Part shown: in pieces, positions 13,201 to 25,200 of the stretch
Layout of the letters: each line of letters opens with the position of its first letter
Position numbering within the stretch: position 1 is the first letter of the stretch
Assembly: GCF_000003855.2 (NCBI RefSeq)
Contig: NW_003101678.1
Coordinates: 1,921,587-1,985,586 of the forward strand
Direction: 5' to 3'
Source: Blastomyces gilchristii SLH14081
Lineage: Eukaryota > Ascomycota > Eurotiomycetes > Onygenales > Ajellomycetaceae
Length of the DNA stretch: 64,000 nt
Program-made: the position numbers and the translations under genes
The notes under the pieces: model-generated
Databases searched by the model: none
Told to the model about the DNA's origin: nothing
Seen by the model: the letters and a program-made list of their open reading frames with translations, nothing else

Positions 13201-14993
13201 TATCAAATCTATTATCAGATTCTTCTCACAGTAAGAAGAAAGCTCAGCTATCTTTACTAGGCTGAACATCTCTATAAGATCTCAGTATTTCTCTGATATC
13301 TGAAGCTCAGTTTTCATAATTATAAAGTTCTCAGACATTTATAAAGTTATTATATAGATAAGCTTGTCTTCTCTAATTAACTCTACAGTATCAACTGATT
13401 CTATCTCTGTAAGTAAGTCTATCAACACTGATCAGAAGTATAAACCTGACTCATGAACAGCTATGTGTGAATTATGTCTTTAAAGTTATACAAGTCTTAA
13501 GTACATGTCATCTGTGATATCTGTGATAATCACAGTTTCTATAAATCTTCTTCAGATTCTGAAGAGATCTTACAATTCAAAGATAACTCTTATAAGTCTC
13601 TCAGCTCTCAGATCTGAGTTCTCACATCCTGCTTATTACAAGAGTAGATTCTCAGTTTTCATCACTCAGCTCATTTACTCTGTGAGCTTTAGAGACACTA
13701 CAGTGATCTGAGATCCTGAGTTCATCAATACTTCTCATACTTGCAGAGTAGTAGTATTATAGTACAGTCTCTTCTCATAAGTAAGTATTTTCATTAAGAG
13801 AGTAATAGATTCAGATGTCAGCTTTAAGACTCCTAAGAAGACTGTTACTGACTCTGTCTATAACTTCTTAAATTTCTATTTGAGTTTGTCTGAACAGTTT
13901 GTACAGAGATGTTCTGATTTAGAATAGATGAAGCAGAGACTCTTTTTCTTAGTCTCTCTATTATATACTCTGTTTACAGAAGCTTATAAAGCTCTCTCTT
14001 TCTACTCAGCAGTCAGATATGAATCTCTCTATATCTTATCACCTTTCTCTGATAAATCTGTTCTCTGTTATTCTGACTCTTGCAGAGCTGATCAATGATT
14101 CACTCTCTATAGATCTGTGACTCTTACAGTGATCTGTAAGCAGTGAATGAGAGTTATCAGTTTCTTCAGAGTCAAGAGCTTAGAGTCTTACTCAATGAGC
14201 TTGTTCTGTATATTTTTATTCAGCTTTTTTATAAACATCATTATTCAGATCTTGTTTCAGAGCCCTGTTTTCACAGATCTTAACTTATATCATAATTTTA
14301 TAAAGCACTGTAAGTAGTCTTCATCAGATTTCTCATCTCTTTTTCTAATATTAATGATCACAGTTCAGATGTTCTCTGTCTGACTCACAGAGTCTCTCAA
14401 CTTATTCTCTAAATAGATCTTGAGAATAGATCAGCAGAATCTCTTATAATTATTCTCTAGATAATTCAGTCAGTTCTTAACTTCAGTGTAGTAGAGATCT
14501 GTCATTGTATAGATATCAGCTTCTTCATCTTTCATATCACACAGCTGAGCTTGTGAGTCAATTTTAAATACAAACTTATAAAAGCTTTTATAGATTGTGA
14601 TTCAGTAAGTGACCTTAAGTAATCACAGCTTAAGAAAGTTTCTTTTCAGTTGACAGATGTCTCTGAAGATCATGTTTAGAGACTCAGTTCAAGAGTGTTT
14701 ACAGACAGTAAGTATTTCTTATAGAAAAATAGCTTGATCTCATAAGAGATGCTCAAGAATGTTCTTCACTGAGATTGATTCATTCATAAGTTCAGAGAAT
14801 TTCTCTGTCACAGATATAGAGAATGATATTCTGTGAGTGATTAATAAGTTCTCTGAGACTTCTTTCATAAGAGTTATTCATGATTCAGATGACTACTTCT
14901 GAGTATCTACAGTAGAGTTCACAGAGATTGAAGTATGTGAGTTTCTAGGTCTTTCAGTTATAATAAGCAGTTACTAACTGACTGAGCTTGAAA
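13200..14993 (-). pseudogene. gypsy B gag and protease region (degraded)
   Basis: By position this 1.8-kb minus-strand stretch between the RT and the 5' LTR should hold gag and protease. Stops are too dense and the sequence too diverged for me to point to a zinc knuckle or the protease active site. The assignment rests on position in the element. Confidence 0.5.
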
Positions 14994-15251
14994 TGTAAGA
15001 ATAAGAGCTTACAGATGATTATTCAAATATTTACAGCTTGATATGATATATACTGTTAACTACTAGAAGTATTCACAGTAGAAAGATAAAATGTAGAGAT
15101 TAAATGTATAATAGCATTCAAGCTGAGTTATGAATAGTATTCATGAACTTCAGTCTATATAGTTATGTGTAGCCAAGAGCCGCTAACTCTATTGATTACA
15201 CAAGAGAGAGAAATAGAGGTAAAGAATCTGCGAGGAGCGGGATTTCTTACA
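14994..15251 (-). repeat. gypsy B 5' LTR
   Basis: 258 bp, starting tgtaagaataagagcttaca and ending tttcttaca. Differences from the left LTR are nearly all transitions. In this copy the right half keeps more GC, the opposite of the left copy. Confidence 0.92.
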
Positions 15252-15256
15252 CAAAG

Positions 15257-17850
15257 TTAGATGTTATCATTATATTTCATAAGATTTGTATCACTGAAGA
15301 AGATGAATGACTTACAGTATTTTAAACATATTATGATCTGTTTGAATGAGTAGTCACACTCTTTGAACTAGTCAATACTCTCAGTACATTTCAGGAGTAT
15401 ATTAACTAAGTTCTTTAAAACTTTCTTAACAAATTTATATCTGTGTATCTAGATAACATTCTCATCTTCACTGATGAATTCAGAAAGAAATATCAAGAGC
15501 ATGTATAAAGAGTATTATAACAATTACAAGAAGCAGAACTATCAATTAATATTGACAAGTGTGATTTTGAAGTTAAGAGTACTAAATATCTAGATTTCAT
15601 CATAGAAGCTGATGAGAGAATTTGAATGAATTCTAAGAAGATCTCTGCTATTCTTGAATGAGAAGCTTCATACACTGTGAAAGATGTATAAAGCTTCATT
15701 GAATTTGCTAACTTCTATCAGCAATTTATACAAAACTTCTCAGATATTATGAGATCACTTTCAGAACTTACTAAGAAGAAGTCAGTATTTCAATGATCAG
15801 CAGATGCTGAAGGTGTATTTACAGAGATGAAGAAGATATTCATTAATATCTCTCTGCTAATAATATTTAATTCTGATCATAAGACAGTTATTGAAGCTGA
15901 TTTCTCTGACTATATTACAGAAGAAGCTATTTTGCAATATAATGATAAAGATGTCTTACAATTATATGCTTTCATATCTAAGAAACTGAGTCCTGCTGAA
16001 TACAATTATAAGATCTATGATAAGAAACTTCTCACAATTATACACTGTCTAGAAGAATGAGACTTCAAACTCTAAAGTATCTCTGAATTTGAGATAATCA
16101 CAGATTATAAGAATCTCAAGTACTTTACAACTACTTATAAACTCACTGAATAATAGATGTAATGATCTGAGTTTCTAAGCTGCTTTCATTTTACAATACA
16201 CTACTGCCTCAGCAGTCAGAACTCAATGACAGATATTCTCTTACAATGAGAACAAGATATGCTGTCTGATGTGACAGACACACACTGAATAAATCAAGAA
16301 CACTGACTCTTGAACCTGAAGATATTAGTTGATTACAATGAGATCACTTATAGCACTATATATACTTTATCAGTCAGAACACTCTTCAGATCTACACTGA
16401 ATAAATTATAGTATATAACAGTTCAAACTGATGAACTTCTTTAAACACTTATTAAAGCAGTATGTCAAGAAGTACTCTGATTTCTCTCCGAACTACATAT
16501 AAGAATCAATATCTCAGTATGTTTAATCAATGATAATAACACTCTATAATTCTGTAAATAATGCTGAGTCTCTCACTCTGAACTCTTATACACTCAGATA
16601 ATACAAGAGATACATGATTTATATATACCTAATTATTCAGACTATGAATAACTATATAAAATAATCTTCTGAGAGTGCTACTGATCTGAGATATTAAACA
16701 GCATCAGACTCTTTGTCTGAAACTATAATCACTGTTCTTCTATTATCTTATAAAGAACTGTAGAAAAGATTTACTATAATCACTTAATATCTCTGATAGA
16801 ATCTAGTGAGATGTAATAATTGACTTGATTATTAATCTATCTGAGAGTAAGAGTTATAAGAATATTCTGATCATTATTAACTGATTAAGTAAAGATATAA
16901 TATTAAAATCTTATAATAAGATGAATACTGAACAAGTTACTAAAGCCTTCTTACAGAGTTTATTCTATTAAATGTATAAGTTACTGAGATCTATTATATC
17001 AGACTGAGACTATCAATTTGTAAGTACTCTCTGAACAAGAATCTATCAACTTCTTAAGATTATATATTATTTATTAACTGTCTATTACTCTGAGACTGGT
17101 GATATATCAGAATAAATAATTCAGACTGTAAAGAACTATCTTTATAACTTCTGTAATTATTTACAGAATAATTGATATAATCTTCTTCTATACACAGAGA
17201 TTATTATTAATGATCAAGATGCTGTTTTAACAGATATAAGTCTGTTCTTTCTTACATACAGTTATTATATGAACATGTTAAATCTTCTAGAGATTATACA
17301 GTTCACACTGAATCTCTGCAGTTCAATTCAAATCACTGATAATATAGTAATAAAGCTCTGAGATACTCACAACTGAGCAGAAGTCTTCATGACAAGTACT
17401 AAATAAGATTAAGAAGATTAAGTCAATATTTAACAAGATTCTGCAGAGCAGTATAAGATAGAAGATCTTGTATAATTGAATCTTAAGAATATACAGATCA
17501 CATACTCATTCTGTACATTGAATTATCATTATATGAAATACACAGTGATAGAGATTCTAGACAGTTATAACTACTGTCTTGATACTTCATCAGAAATTTA
17601 TAATGTGTTTCACACAAGCTTGTTTCATTATATTATCACTGATTCATTCTCTTCTCAACTGACTTTCAACTGACAGCCGCCAGGGATCATAGAAGAAGAT
17701 AACAAACTTGAATGAGAGATTGAGAATATTCTTGATAAGAGATCTCACAGCTGCAGCTGATAATATCTTGTAAAATAAGTTGAGTATGATTGTCTGACCT
17801 GAACTCTGAGTTTCACATTATCTGAGATCACAGCCCTTAACTGATAGAAG
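15257..17850 (+). pseudogene. gypsy A1 pol remainder: RT, RNase H, integrase, chromodomain (broken)
   Basis: RT resumes exactly where it was cut at 7992. A polymerase-box region reads SVYLDNILIFTDEF at about 15440-15480, with KYLDFIIEAD near 15,590. RNase H is well preserved at 15827-16060 (DHKTVIEADFSDYITEEAIL, then [20 protein letters not shown]). Integrase spans about 16,430-17,350. The C-terminal segment at 17,476-17,850 has the usual gypsy tail (SEIYNVFHTSLFHY), then a chromodomain-like run at 17,702-17,820 with LVK-stop-VEYD and a Thr-stop-Thr where Trp is expected. Stops are mostly TGA. Confidence 0.85.
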
Positions 17851-17880
17851 CTACACACAATCAGAGAAGAGAGGTACTAA

Positions 17881-18173
17881 TGTGACAGACTGTGCCTGAT
17901 CAATTATATAGACTATTTCATTACACACTTCACAGATTTCTATCACTCTGATTCTCAGTCATCAATTCTCAGCTAAAAATCTACAGAATTTCTATTCTTC
18001 TGTCTCAGAGCTTCACTGTGTACACCAGTGTACATCACCGCCCATATGTATAAATATTCACTTCAATCACTGATTTCTGCACTTTCTCTTTTCTTTCCTT
18101 CTTTAATGTTTTTCACTTTGTTATATAAGATCTATAAACATCATACCAATCTATTCAGTGTAGGCCTCTTACA
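17881..18173 (+). repeat. gypsy A1 3' LTR
   Basis: Same length as the 5' LTR; starts tgtgacagactgtgcc and ends gcctcttaca. Differences from the 5' LTR are mostly C/T and G/A transitions. Confidence 0.9.
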
Positions 18174-18178
18174 GCAAG

Positions 18179-18192
18179 CACTTATTCTTACA
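18179..18192 (-). mobile_element. gypsy-B LTR, right end piece
   Basis: These 14 bp (cacttattcttaca) complete the reverse-oriented gypsy-B LTR split by gypsy A1. Sequence immediately to the right is hAT-3. Confidence 0.8.
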
Positions 18193-18596
18193 TATACAGA
18201 GAGTGAATCACTGCAGTAAGTATATATACATTGTATAAAAGTAATGCTTTTTAATAACACTCAGTCTTTAATATTATGAAAATAGAGTCTCTCTGTGAGA
18301 TCTGTTTTTATTAGAAGTTAAAGAATTCTATATTTCTCAAGATTATTTTCATATATCTTATTCATGAAATTAATGAAAGAAATTATTAATTTCAGTGTTC
18401 TACTCTTAATACTATTCAAGTGATAGCAGAGTTCACTCTGATCACACTTTTTAAGTGTATATTTTCTAATTATTTATATTTATACAGATATATACTGAAT
18501 ATTTATTAGATAATATTAATATAATAACTTATTACAGCTGTATTACTCTTACTATAAAAGATACACAGTTAATAATAAATATTGTAAAAACTCTGA
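18193..18596 (-). mobile_element. hAT-3 fragment 1 (outermost element, reverse)
   Basis: Reverse complement of hAT-2 at about 44905-45310, with only transitions and small gaps. It is followed by copia C, whose target duplication is tctga (18592-18596) and tctaa (32632-32636); the hAT sequence continues at 32637. Confidence 0.85.
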
Positions 18597-18743
18597 TAAT
18601 GAAGATGATATAATAGAGTAGTTAGTTATATTATTGAGATCTATCTATTGTGCGGTCTTTTATATGTGTAGGCGTTTGCCAAGTGATCAGTGTACACCTC
18701 ACTTAGATGAAAGCAGTCAGTCTGTAGAGAGGGAAATCTGACA
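18597..18743 (-). repeat. copia C 3' LTR
   Basis: 147 bp, taatgaag...atctgaca; it matches the right LTR after removal of gypsy A3. Confidence 0.88.
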
Positions 18744-19094
18744 CCTCTCTTAACTATCACTCTGCTGAGTAGATATTTGCAACTCAGCAGAGCAGTTCTA
18801 TAACTGAAGAAAGAATATTATATATAAAAGATAGTAGTGTCTTCTATCAAAGGTTTCACAGAGAACTAACAAGAATTCAGAGGATAAGAAAGTAGAGAAA
18901 ACAGTGAGATAAATAAATAAATGTATGAACTACTATAGAGGTAATAGACTGATAAGACTCTGTATCTGTCAGAATGTCTTCAGAGCTTTTCTGACTGTAG
19001 ATGTTCAGATTCTCATATTAATCAGAGCATCTTTATAAACTTCAGCTATTAGAGCTTTTGTTAGAGTATCTGCAGTTATACTGATAATGTCTAT

Positions 19095-19352
19095 TTATAT
19101 AATTTTAACAACACCTGTAGCTGCAGTATCGCAGATGTGATGATGTTTAATATCATTATAATATATATTGCAGGTGATCTTTTCATCATTTACTACAGTG
19201 ATTACTCTGTTATTATCAATGTATAGAGAAACTGTAAAATCAGAAAATAGAAATTCAAGCTTTATAAGTAGTCTGTGTAGCCAGATTACAGTTTTGAGAC
19301 TCTTAGAGACAGATATATACTCTACTTCTATAATACTCAGCATCATAATCAT
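19095..19352 (-). pseudogene. copia C RNase H fragment
   Basis: An 85-codon open piece on the minus strand matches the copia RNase H C-terminus: SIIEVEYISVSKSLKTVIWL, then SLYIDNNRVI (the catalytic Asp of the usual Cys-Asp-Asn/Ser motif), then YNDIKHHHICD. It is separated from the RT part of the same gene (from about 26,690) by the LINE insertion. Confidence 0.85.
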
Positions 19353-19718
19353 TTACTTAATGAATTTTCACATAATTGACCTGTCAGTGAGATGAATAAG
19401 AAGACTCAATGTAGATTTACAGTTACTGATGTCACCTGCTTAATCAGAATCTGTAAAGACTTCAAAGTTAAGCTTTTTCACTTCAGTGATGTAGTGAATA
19501 TAGTGATCAGTTGTATCATGAATGTAGTAAAAGAGCTGTTTAACTGCAGCTCAGCATGCTTATGTAGACTTACTTAATCAATAGATGAGTTTGACAGTTG
19601 TAAAAGATATATCAGAATAAGTATATGTAACAAGATATTAAAGTGATTCAATGACTTACTGATATTTGAACTTATCAAAAGATTCAGAGTTGAAGAGTGA
19701 GTCAAAGACAGGTTTTAT

Positions 19719-19800
19719 GCCAGCGTGGCCCAGTTGGTAAGACTGATAACCAAGGCCGCACACATTAGAGGTGCGTGGGTTCGAATCCCACCGCTGGCAC
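19719..19800 (+). ncRNA. tRNA-like sequence with intact Pol III A and B boxes at the LINE 5' end
   Basis: A 7-bp acceptor stem (GCCAGCG 19719-19725 with CGCTGGC 19792-19798) and a 5-bp T stem with loop TTCGAAT (19775-19791) are perfect. Box A TGGCCCAGTTGG (19726-19737) and box B GGTTCGAATCC (19778-19788) fit the consensus. The middle does not form a normal D and anticodon arm. It forms a long arm (GGCC/GGCC plus TTGGT/ACCAA, 19727-19757) and a 4-bp arm with a 9-nt loop (19758-19774). All four helices abut without spacers. It is probably a tRNA-derived promoter rather than a working tRNA. Confidence 0.8.
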
Positions 19801-20470
19801 CTGCCACTTCTTACCCATGAAAGCCCCCATGTAATAGGGGCTGAGCCTAATTAGTAAGGCTTGGTGCGGGGTAGAACTCTCTACTGCAAGCCAAGCCACT
19901 AGTTAAGCAAGATCCTGCAAACACTCACCAGGGCTGGCATGAGATGCCAATGTCCCACTATTCTACTGTGCACCTGTCAAGGTTCTAATGATATAGAGCC
20001 AAGCCTAATATAGTGGTTATACACTACTTAAGTGAGTCTCTAACTAGGGCCATCATCGGAGCCTAGCTCCCTCTCAAATACAGGGAATGATTTTGAAAAT
20101 CACCTGACTAGCAGGCCTAGATGCGCATCTAGGCCCTAGGCAGAGCACTCTGATAGGCTAGAGTCTGTAAGCTCCCTGCCAAGCCCTAATACTGGCAGGG
20201 AGGACTGCAGTCATCAAGCCTATGATTAGTCTCTAACACAGGACAAGGTCATGACAGCTGATTGATAGGCCTATGGGCATCTAATGAGGCCGAGATCAGC
20301 AACCGGAAGCTTGATGTGTACATCATCAAGTGAGCGGTGGCAGCCACTAACTAATGCCCCTGGAAATTAGTGGCTGGCCTGAGAGGACAGACACGGTGGT
20401 TGGTTAATTATAGAGGGTTAAATGTAATTAGCTTAAGGTGCATCCTGCGGGTGGCTAGCGCCTGTAGTCA
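19801..20470 (+). ncRNA. unmutated, hairpin-rich LINE leader
   Basis: The 670 nt after the tRNA-like head are GC-balanced, keep CpG, CC and GG, and contain many perfect stems: 19823-19841, 19858-19897 (GGCTTGG/CCAAGCC enclosing GTAGA/TCTAC), 19935-19949, 20011-20026, 20058-20070, 20089-20101, 20114-20135 (22-nt perfect palindrome), 20172-20202 (CTCCCTGCCA/TGGCAGGGAG), 20310-20330 and 20341-20376 (CAGCCACTAA/TTAGTGGCTG). No convincing long ORF is present. I do not recognise a known ribozyme or RNA family. It probably acts as a structured 5' untranslated region or a separate Pol III transcript. Confidence 0.7.
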
Positions 20471-20719
20471 ATTTTAGTTTATTAGATTCTCTTCAAAAAT
20501 CTAACCTAGTTACTGAACTAGTGTGAAAAAAATCAGATGTTTTATATACAAAAGTCTTTTATTCTTCTTTTGAAACAGTCTAATCAACTTTTCATTTGAA
20601 AACAGACTTAGAAATCTCTTAATTGAAACAGTCTGACTAACTTTTCAAAAGAGTTTAATACATATCTCAATTAAAACAGTCTGATCAACTTTTCATTGAG
20701 TGAGAATAATGAGTTCAAA

Positions 20720-22250
20720 AATACACTCTGTTGATGTGAAAAAAGATGCTTTCTCAAATGCTATTCCTGAGCTTGAAATTCTGAAGAGAAGAAAGAAAGA
20801 AGAAATAGAGAAATAACAAGTTCTTGAAATACAGAAACTTGAAAAAGTAAGCAAGATTCTTGAAAAGCAGTGTCTGAGTGAGATAAATGAAGAAGTTCTG
20901 TTAATTCTTCATGCTCAGGCTAGATAACTACAGAAGATGATTAAGTTCAAACTTGGAATTTTAAACACAGTTTAAAAAACATTGAAAATTTCTAGTACAA
21001 TCACTGACTTCTTATCTTATTCTTCTTTCTCTTTTTCTACTTCTTCTTCTTCTTTGAATCAGAAGAAAACATATGCTCAAGCAGCTGAATCTGCTATCTC
21101 AAAATCTGCTATCTCAAAACATGCTCAAAATCCTGAGAAAACTGAGAAGAATAATGCTCATACTTCTATTCATAGAAAAGTGAAGAAAAAAATACAAAAG
21201 AAGAAAAATCTTCAAATCTTCATAAATAGAAGACTTATTCTCAAAGTCTTAAATCAGGATATCTTGCAAAGAAATAAGCTAAACTCAAATCTCATTTTCA
21301 GAATTAGAAATGAAATTAATCAGCAGTTCTTTTCTCAGTTAATAACTGATATTGAAGCTCAAAAACCAGTTATAGCTTCAATTGAGTCATTCTTCTTTGA
21401 AAACTCTATTATTCTGACTACAATGTCTGAATTCAGTGCAGAATTTCTTATTCAGAATAAGAATCTCTGAAAATCAGCAGTAGAATCTTTATTAAACATA
21501 ATAATTCTATCTAAGAGAGATGAAAAGTGAGACAAATTCATTCTTCATAATATTCCAGTTGAAATTTTTGACTGTGAAGAAGAAATACTACTTCTCAAAA
21601 ATGAATTAGAAGAATACAACTCTATTCAACTGAGAAAAGAGTCTGTATAACTAAATTCAATTGAGTTCAGACAAAGCAGAAGAAATGCCTCTGTTCTAGT
21701 ATATATAAAGACACTTGAACAGTCAAAAATCTCTGAAGTAAGAGTAGTAGATTTGAAAATGAGAGTTCATGAATACAAAGACTCAAGAATGAATCTCAAA
21801 GCTCAAACACAGTGTTCAAACTGTCAAAGATATGAACACTTTATAATCTTCTATTTCAGAGACTCAAAATGTGTATTCTGTGCCAGAGATTATAAAACTA
21901 GTGAGTATAAATGTGAAACATGCTCAAAAAGAGATGAAATATGTCAATACACTCTGCTTAAATACTCTAATTGTAAAGAAAAACATGCATCTAGCTCAAA
22001 AGAATGTATATTTGCTTCAAGAACTCAAAAGAACTGAAGAAAAAATGAAGCTCAAAGCAAATCTAGAACTGAAGAGAATAGTCAAGTCAGTAAACTCACA
22101 ACTGTAAGCTTAAAAAGAAGAAACTCTCAACTAGCTAAATCTTCAAACTTCAATTCTTCAGCTAAATGTAAACAGAATTTGAATTCTCAAACTTCTGTTA
22201 AGATTAGAGAATTGAGAAATGACTCTGATAATAAACTAGATATAATATAA
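20720..22250 (+). pseudogene. LINE ORF1 (RNA-binding, zinc knuckles), broken
   Basis: The longest open pieces are 20982-21470 and 21753-22037. The first has a Ser-rich stretch (SFSTSSSSLN), a KKTYAQAAES segment and a basic Lys-rich run. The second carries Cys-rich knuckles: TQCSNCQRYEHF, CVFCARDYKT, KCETCSKRDEICQY and a further Cys-x2-Cys-x4-His-like motif. This is the layout of ORF1 in Tad1-type LINEs. TGA stops fall where Trp or Arg would be expected, e.g. at 21468-21470. Confidence 0.82.
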
Positions 22251-22299
22251 GCAGTTGAGATTCCTACTTTTCAGAATAGTTATAATCTTCTATCTGATA

Positions 22300-25200
22300 A
22301 TAGTGATTAGATTCTACTCTACTCTCTTATAATATGAATATACAATAAAAACAATGAAAAAAGTTTAAAAACTCTTCAAAAATTATATTTATTCAAAATA
22401 ATGTGAATAGAAACTCAAATTGTATTTATTCTTATCTTCAAATTATATTTGAATAAAAAGTTGATTTTATACTTCTTCAGAAGCCGAATTTTGATACTGA
22501 GTAAAAATATATTATTTCTTATTCAAGCTACTACTGCTTTATATCTCAAAAGTCTGAGATAAAGTCAAGAGTAGTAATCTATGAAAGAAAGAGATCAAGA
22601 TATCAATTTAATCTAAGATTTGATATCATGTCTGACCCTGATATTCTGGTGAGTGATATTATAGATAAAGAGAATGAGTTTAATACTATACAGCTTATAA
22701 ACATCTATAATGAAAAATCATTGAAGAAAAATAATAACATCTGAACAATTAATAGAGAGTTTCTGAACATAACTTTATCAAGAAACTCTATAATTACAGG
22801 AGATTTCAATGCACATCATCTCTGATGAAATTCAGAATATAAAAGAGCAGTAAGAGCTGATAATCTGATTGAATGAATCTTTAAGTATTTAATAGATTTA
22901 GTTAACAAGTCTGATTAATAAACATTCTTTAGAAAAGATATGAAACAGAAATCTATTATAGATCTAATATTTATATTACAAAATCTAGTGAAAAAAAGAC
23001 TTGTAAACTGATTTATTGATTCAAATGTGATATCAGAATCAGATCATGAGATTATTCAATTTGATATTGAACTGAGTGAGAAATAAATGAGTGAAAATCC
23101 TCTTCTCTCTAATCAGTTTAACTTTGAAAAGGCTGACTGAAAGACAGTTGAAGAAAGTATAAAACTGTTAAAATCTGAAAGACAGAGTGAGTTATATTGA
23201 AATTCTGATCAAGATATCTCAAATGAAATGCTTGAGAATAGAGTGAAGCTCATTACATCTATTATTCTAGTAAGTGTTAAAGACAATATTTTAAAGAGAA
23301 AGTCTTCTGAGTATTCAAAATCTTGATGAAATGAGAATATCACATCTAAAAGGAAATAATTGACTACTGCTAGAAGAGATTGAAAGAATGATATAATTTC
23401 TGATAAAGAGTTCAAAGCTGTCAGAAATGAATATTTTTCAGATATTAAAAGAGTTAAAACAGACTGCTGAAATAAGTTTCTTGAAGAAGTATAAGAAAAG
23501 AAAGTTTTTAAAGCTTTTAACTATACTAAAACAAGAAGTGTAGCAAAACTTTCAATCTTAGAATATGAGTTTCAGAATGAATCATATACAGCAAACTCTT
23601 TTGAGAAAAAATGTCAAGCTTTTATAAGAACTCTCTTTCAAAACTCATCAGATTCAGATTCAGAGGAAGAGAATATATCACTTCTTAACTATATTGATGA
23701 AAATGACTGAGAATGACCTGATCTTACTCAAGATGAATTAGAGTCAGCTATCTTCTCAAGTTCAGTTAAAACTGCTGCAGGTCCTGATTCAATTAATCAC
23801 TTAATCATTCAAAATACATACTTCTACTTAAAGAATGAATATTTTGAGCTCTTTTTCAATCTCTTAAAAAATGAATATTATTCTGAATGCTGAAGAGAAG
23901 TCACTGAAGTGATTCTTATAAAATCTAATAGAAAAACTTCAATTCTCAAGTTATATAAAGTAATATCTCTATTGAACTGTCTAGAAAAGATTTTAGAAAA
24001 GATAATAGCTACTTAACTATCTTTTATACACTCTATCAGTAATTCTCTATTATTCAGTGAATAAATAAGAGATAGAAAACAGTGTTCTGCAATTGACACT
24101 GTTCTCTCAGTTGTTCATGATATTCAGATAGCAAAGCATGAAGATCTGGTCTCAACTGCAGTTTTTATTGATATAAAAGAAGCATTTGATTATGTTTCAA
24201 AGTCAAAGTTAATTCAGACTTTGAAGATGTTAAAACTGTCACTTTTTCTAATAAAATGAGTTAACTGTTTTATATTTAAAAGAATTATACAACTTTTCTT
24301 TGATGAAATGAAATAAGATAAGACTGAGATAAAAATAGAAGTACTGCAAGAATCTCTAATCTCACTCATTTTATTTGTAATATACACTGCATATCTATGT
24401 AAAAATAGAAATATGAGAATAGTGCAATTTCTGAGTTATATGAATGATATTGATCTAGTCTACAGCTCAAAAACTATTAAAGAGAATTTAAAAGTGATTA
24501 AAGAAGCAGCAAAGGAAATCTTTGTTAGAGTAGATATCAATCAAATTCAATTTAATATGAATAAAACTGAGTTAATTCATTTCTTTTCTAGATTCAATGA
24601 GAAAGAACTATCTCTAACTCTTTTAAATAGAGAGATTAAACCCAGTGTTAATATCAAATGATTAGAAGTATGATTAAACTCTAAGTTGAATTTTAAATAT
24701 CACATTCAACAAAGAACTGTCAAGGCAGAAAGACTATTGAACAATATAATCAGACTATCAAATACAGAGAGAGGTCTATTCTTCCAGGCTATGAGACAGT
24801 TATATATAGCCTGTATTACATCAGTAGCTGATTATGAAGTTCAAGTTTGATGAAATAATCAAGAGAATTTCACTGAACTCTTTCAAAGTCTGTAAAACAG
24901 AGCCTTGAGAAGAATTCTGAGAGTATTTAAATCATCTTCTATTAAAGCAATGAAAATTGAAGCTTCAATTCCTTCTCCTGCTATTAGATTTGAAAAGGCC
25001 TGTATGAACTATAATCTGAGAGTTATAAAGATGAGCTCAAATCATATAATCAGAGAAAGAGTGTCTTCTTCATTTCCATCAATTAACTCTGGAAATGAAC
25101 TGAATTAAAATAGATTTCTTGATTGAAATGAAAATAATTCTTTAAAGAAGATATCTTCTCAACTGTACAGACTATGCTCTCTGAGTAAAAATCAATTTTC

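Larger units (their letters stand above)
7998..15251 (-). mobile_element. gypsy B: complete Ty3/gypsy element nested in A1
   Basis: Two LTRs of exactly 258 bp (7998-8255 and 14994-15251) bound a 7254-bp element coded on the minus strand. The target duplication CAAAG (7993-7997 and 15252-15256) lies in the RT gene of gypsy A1; gypsy A5 shows the unoccupied site at about 41515-41525. It therefore transposed after A1 had landed. Coding is heavily mutated. Confidence 0.93.
5289..18173 (+). mobile_element. gypsy A1: Ty3/gypsy chromovirus, interrupted by gypsy B
   Basis: Two LTRs of exactly 293 bp (5289-5581 and 17881-18173) flank a forward-coded gag-pol remnant. Without the nested gypsy B the element is about 5.6 kb. 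Its target duplication is GCGAG/GCAAG, in an LTR of gypsy B type. A purine tract (agagaagagagg, ~17863-17874) lies just before the 3' LTR. Pol order is protease, reverse transcriptase, RNase H, integrase and a C-terminal chromodomain-like segment, the order of fungal chromoviruses. Confidence 0.92.
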
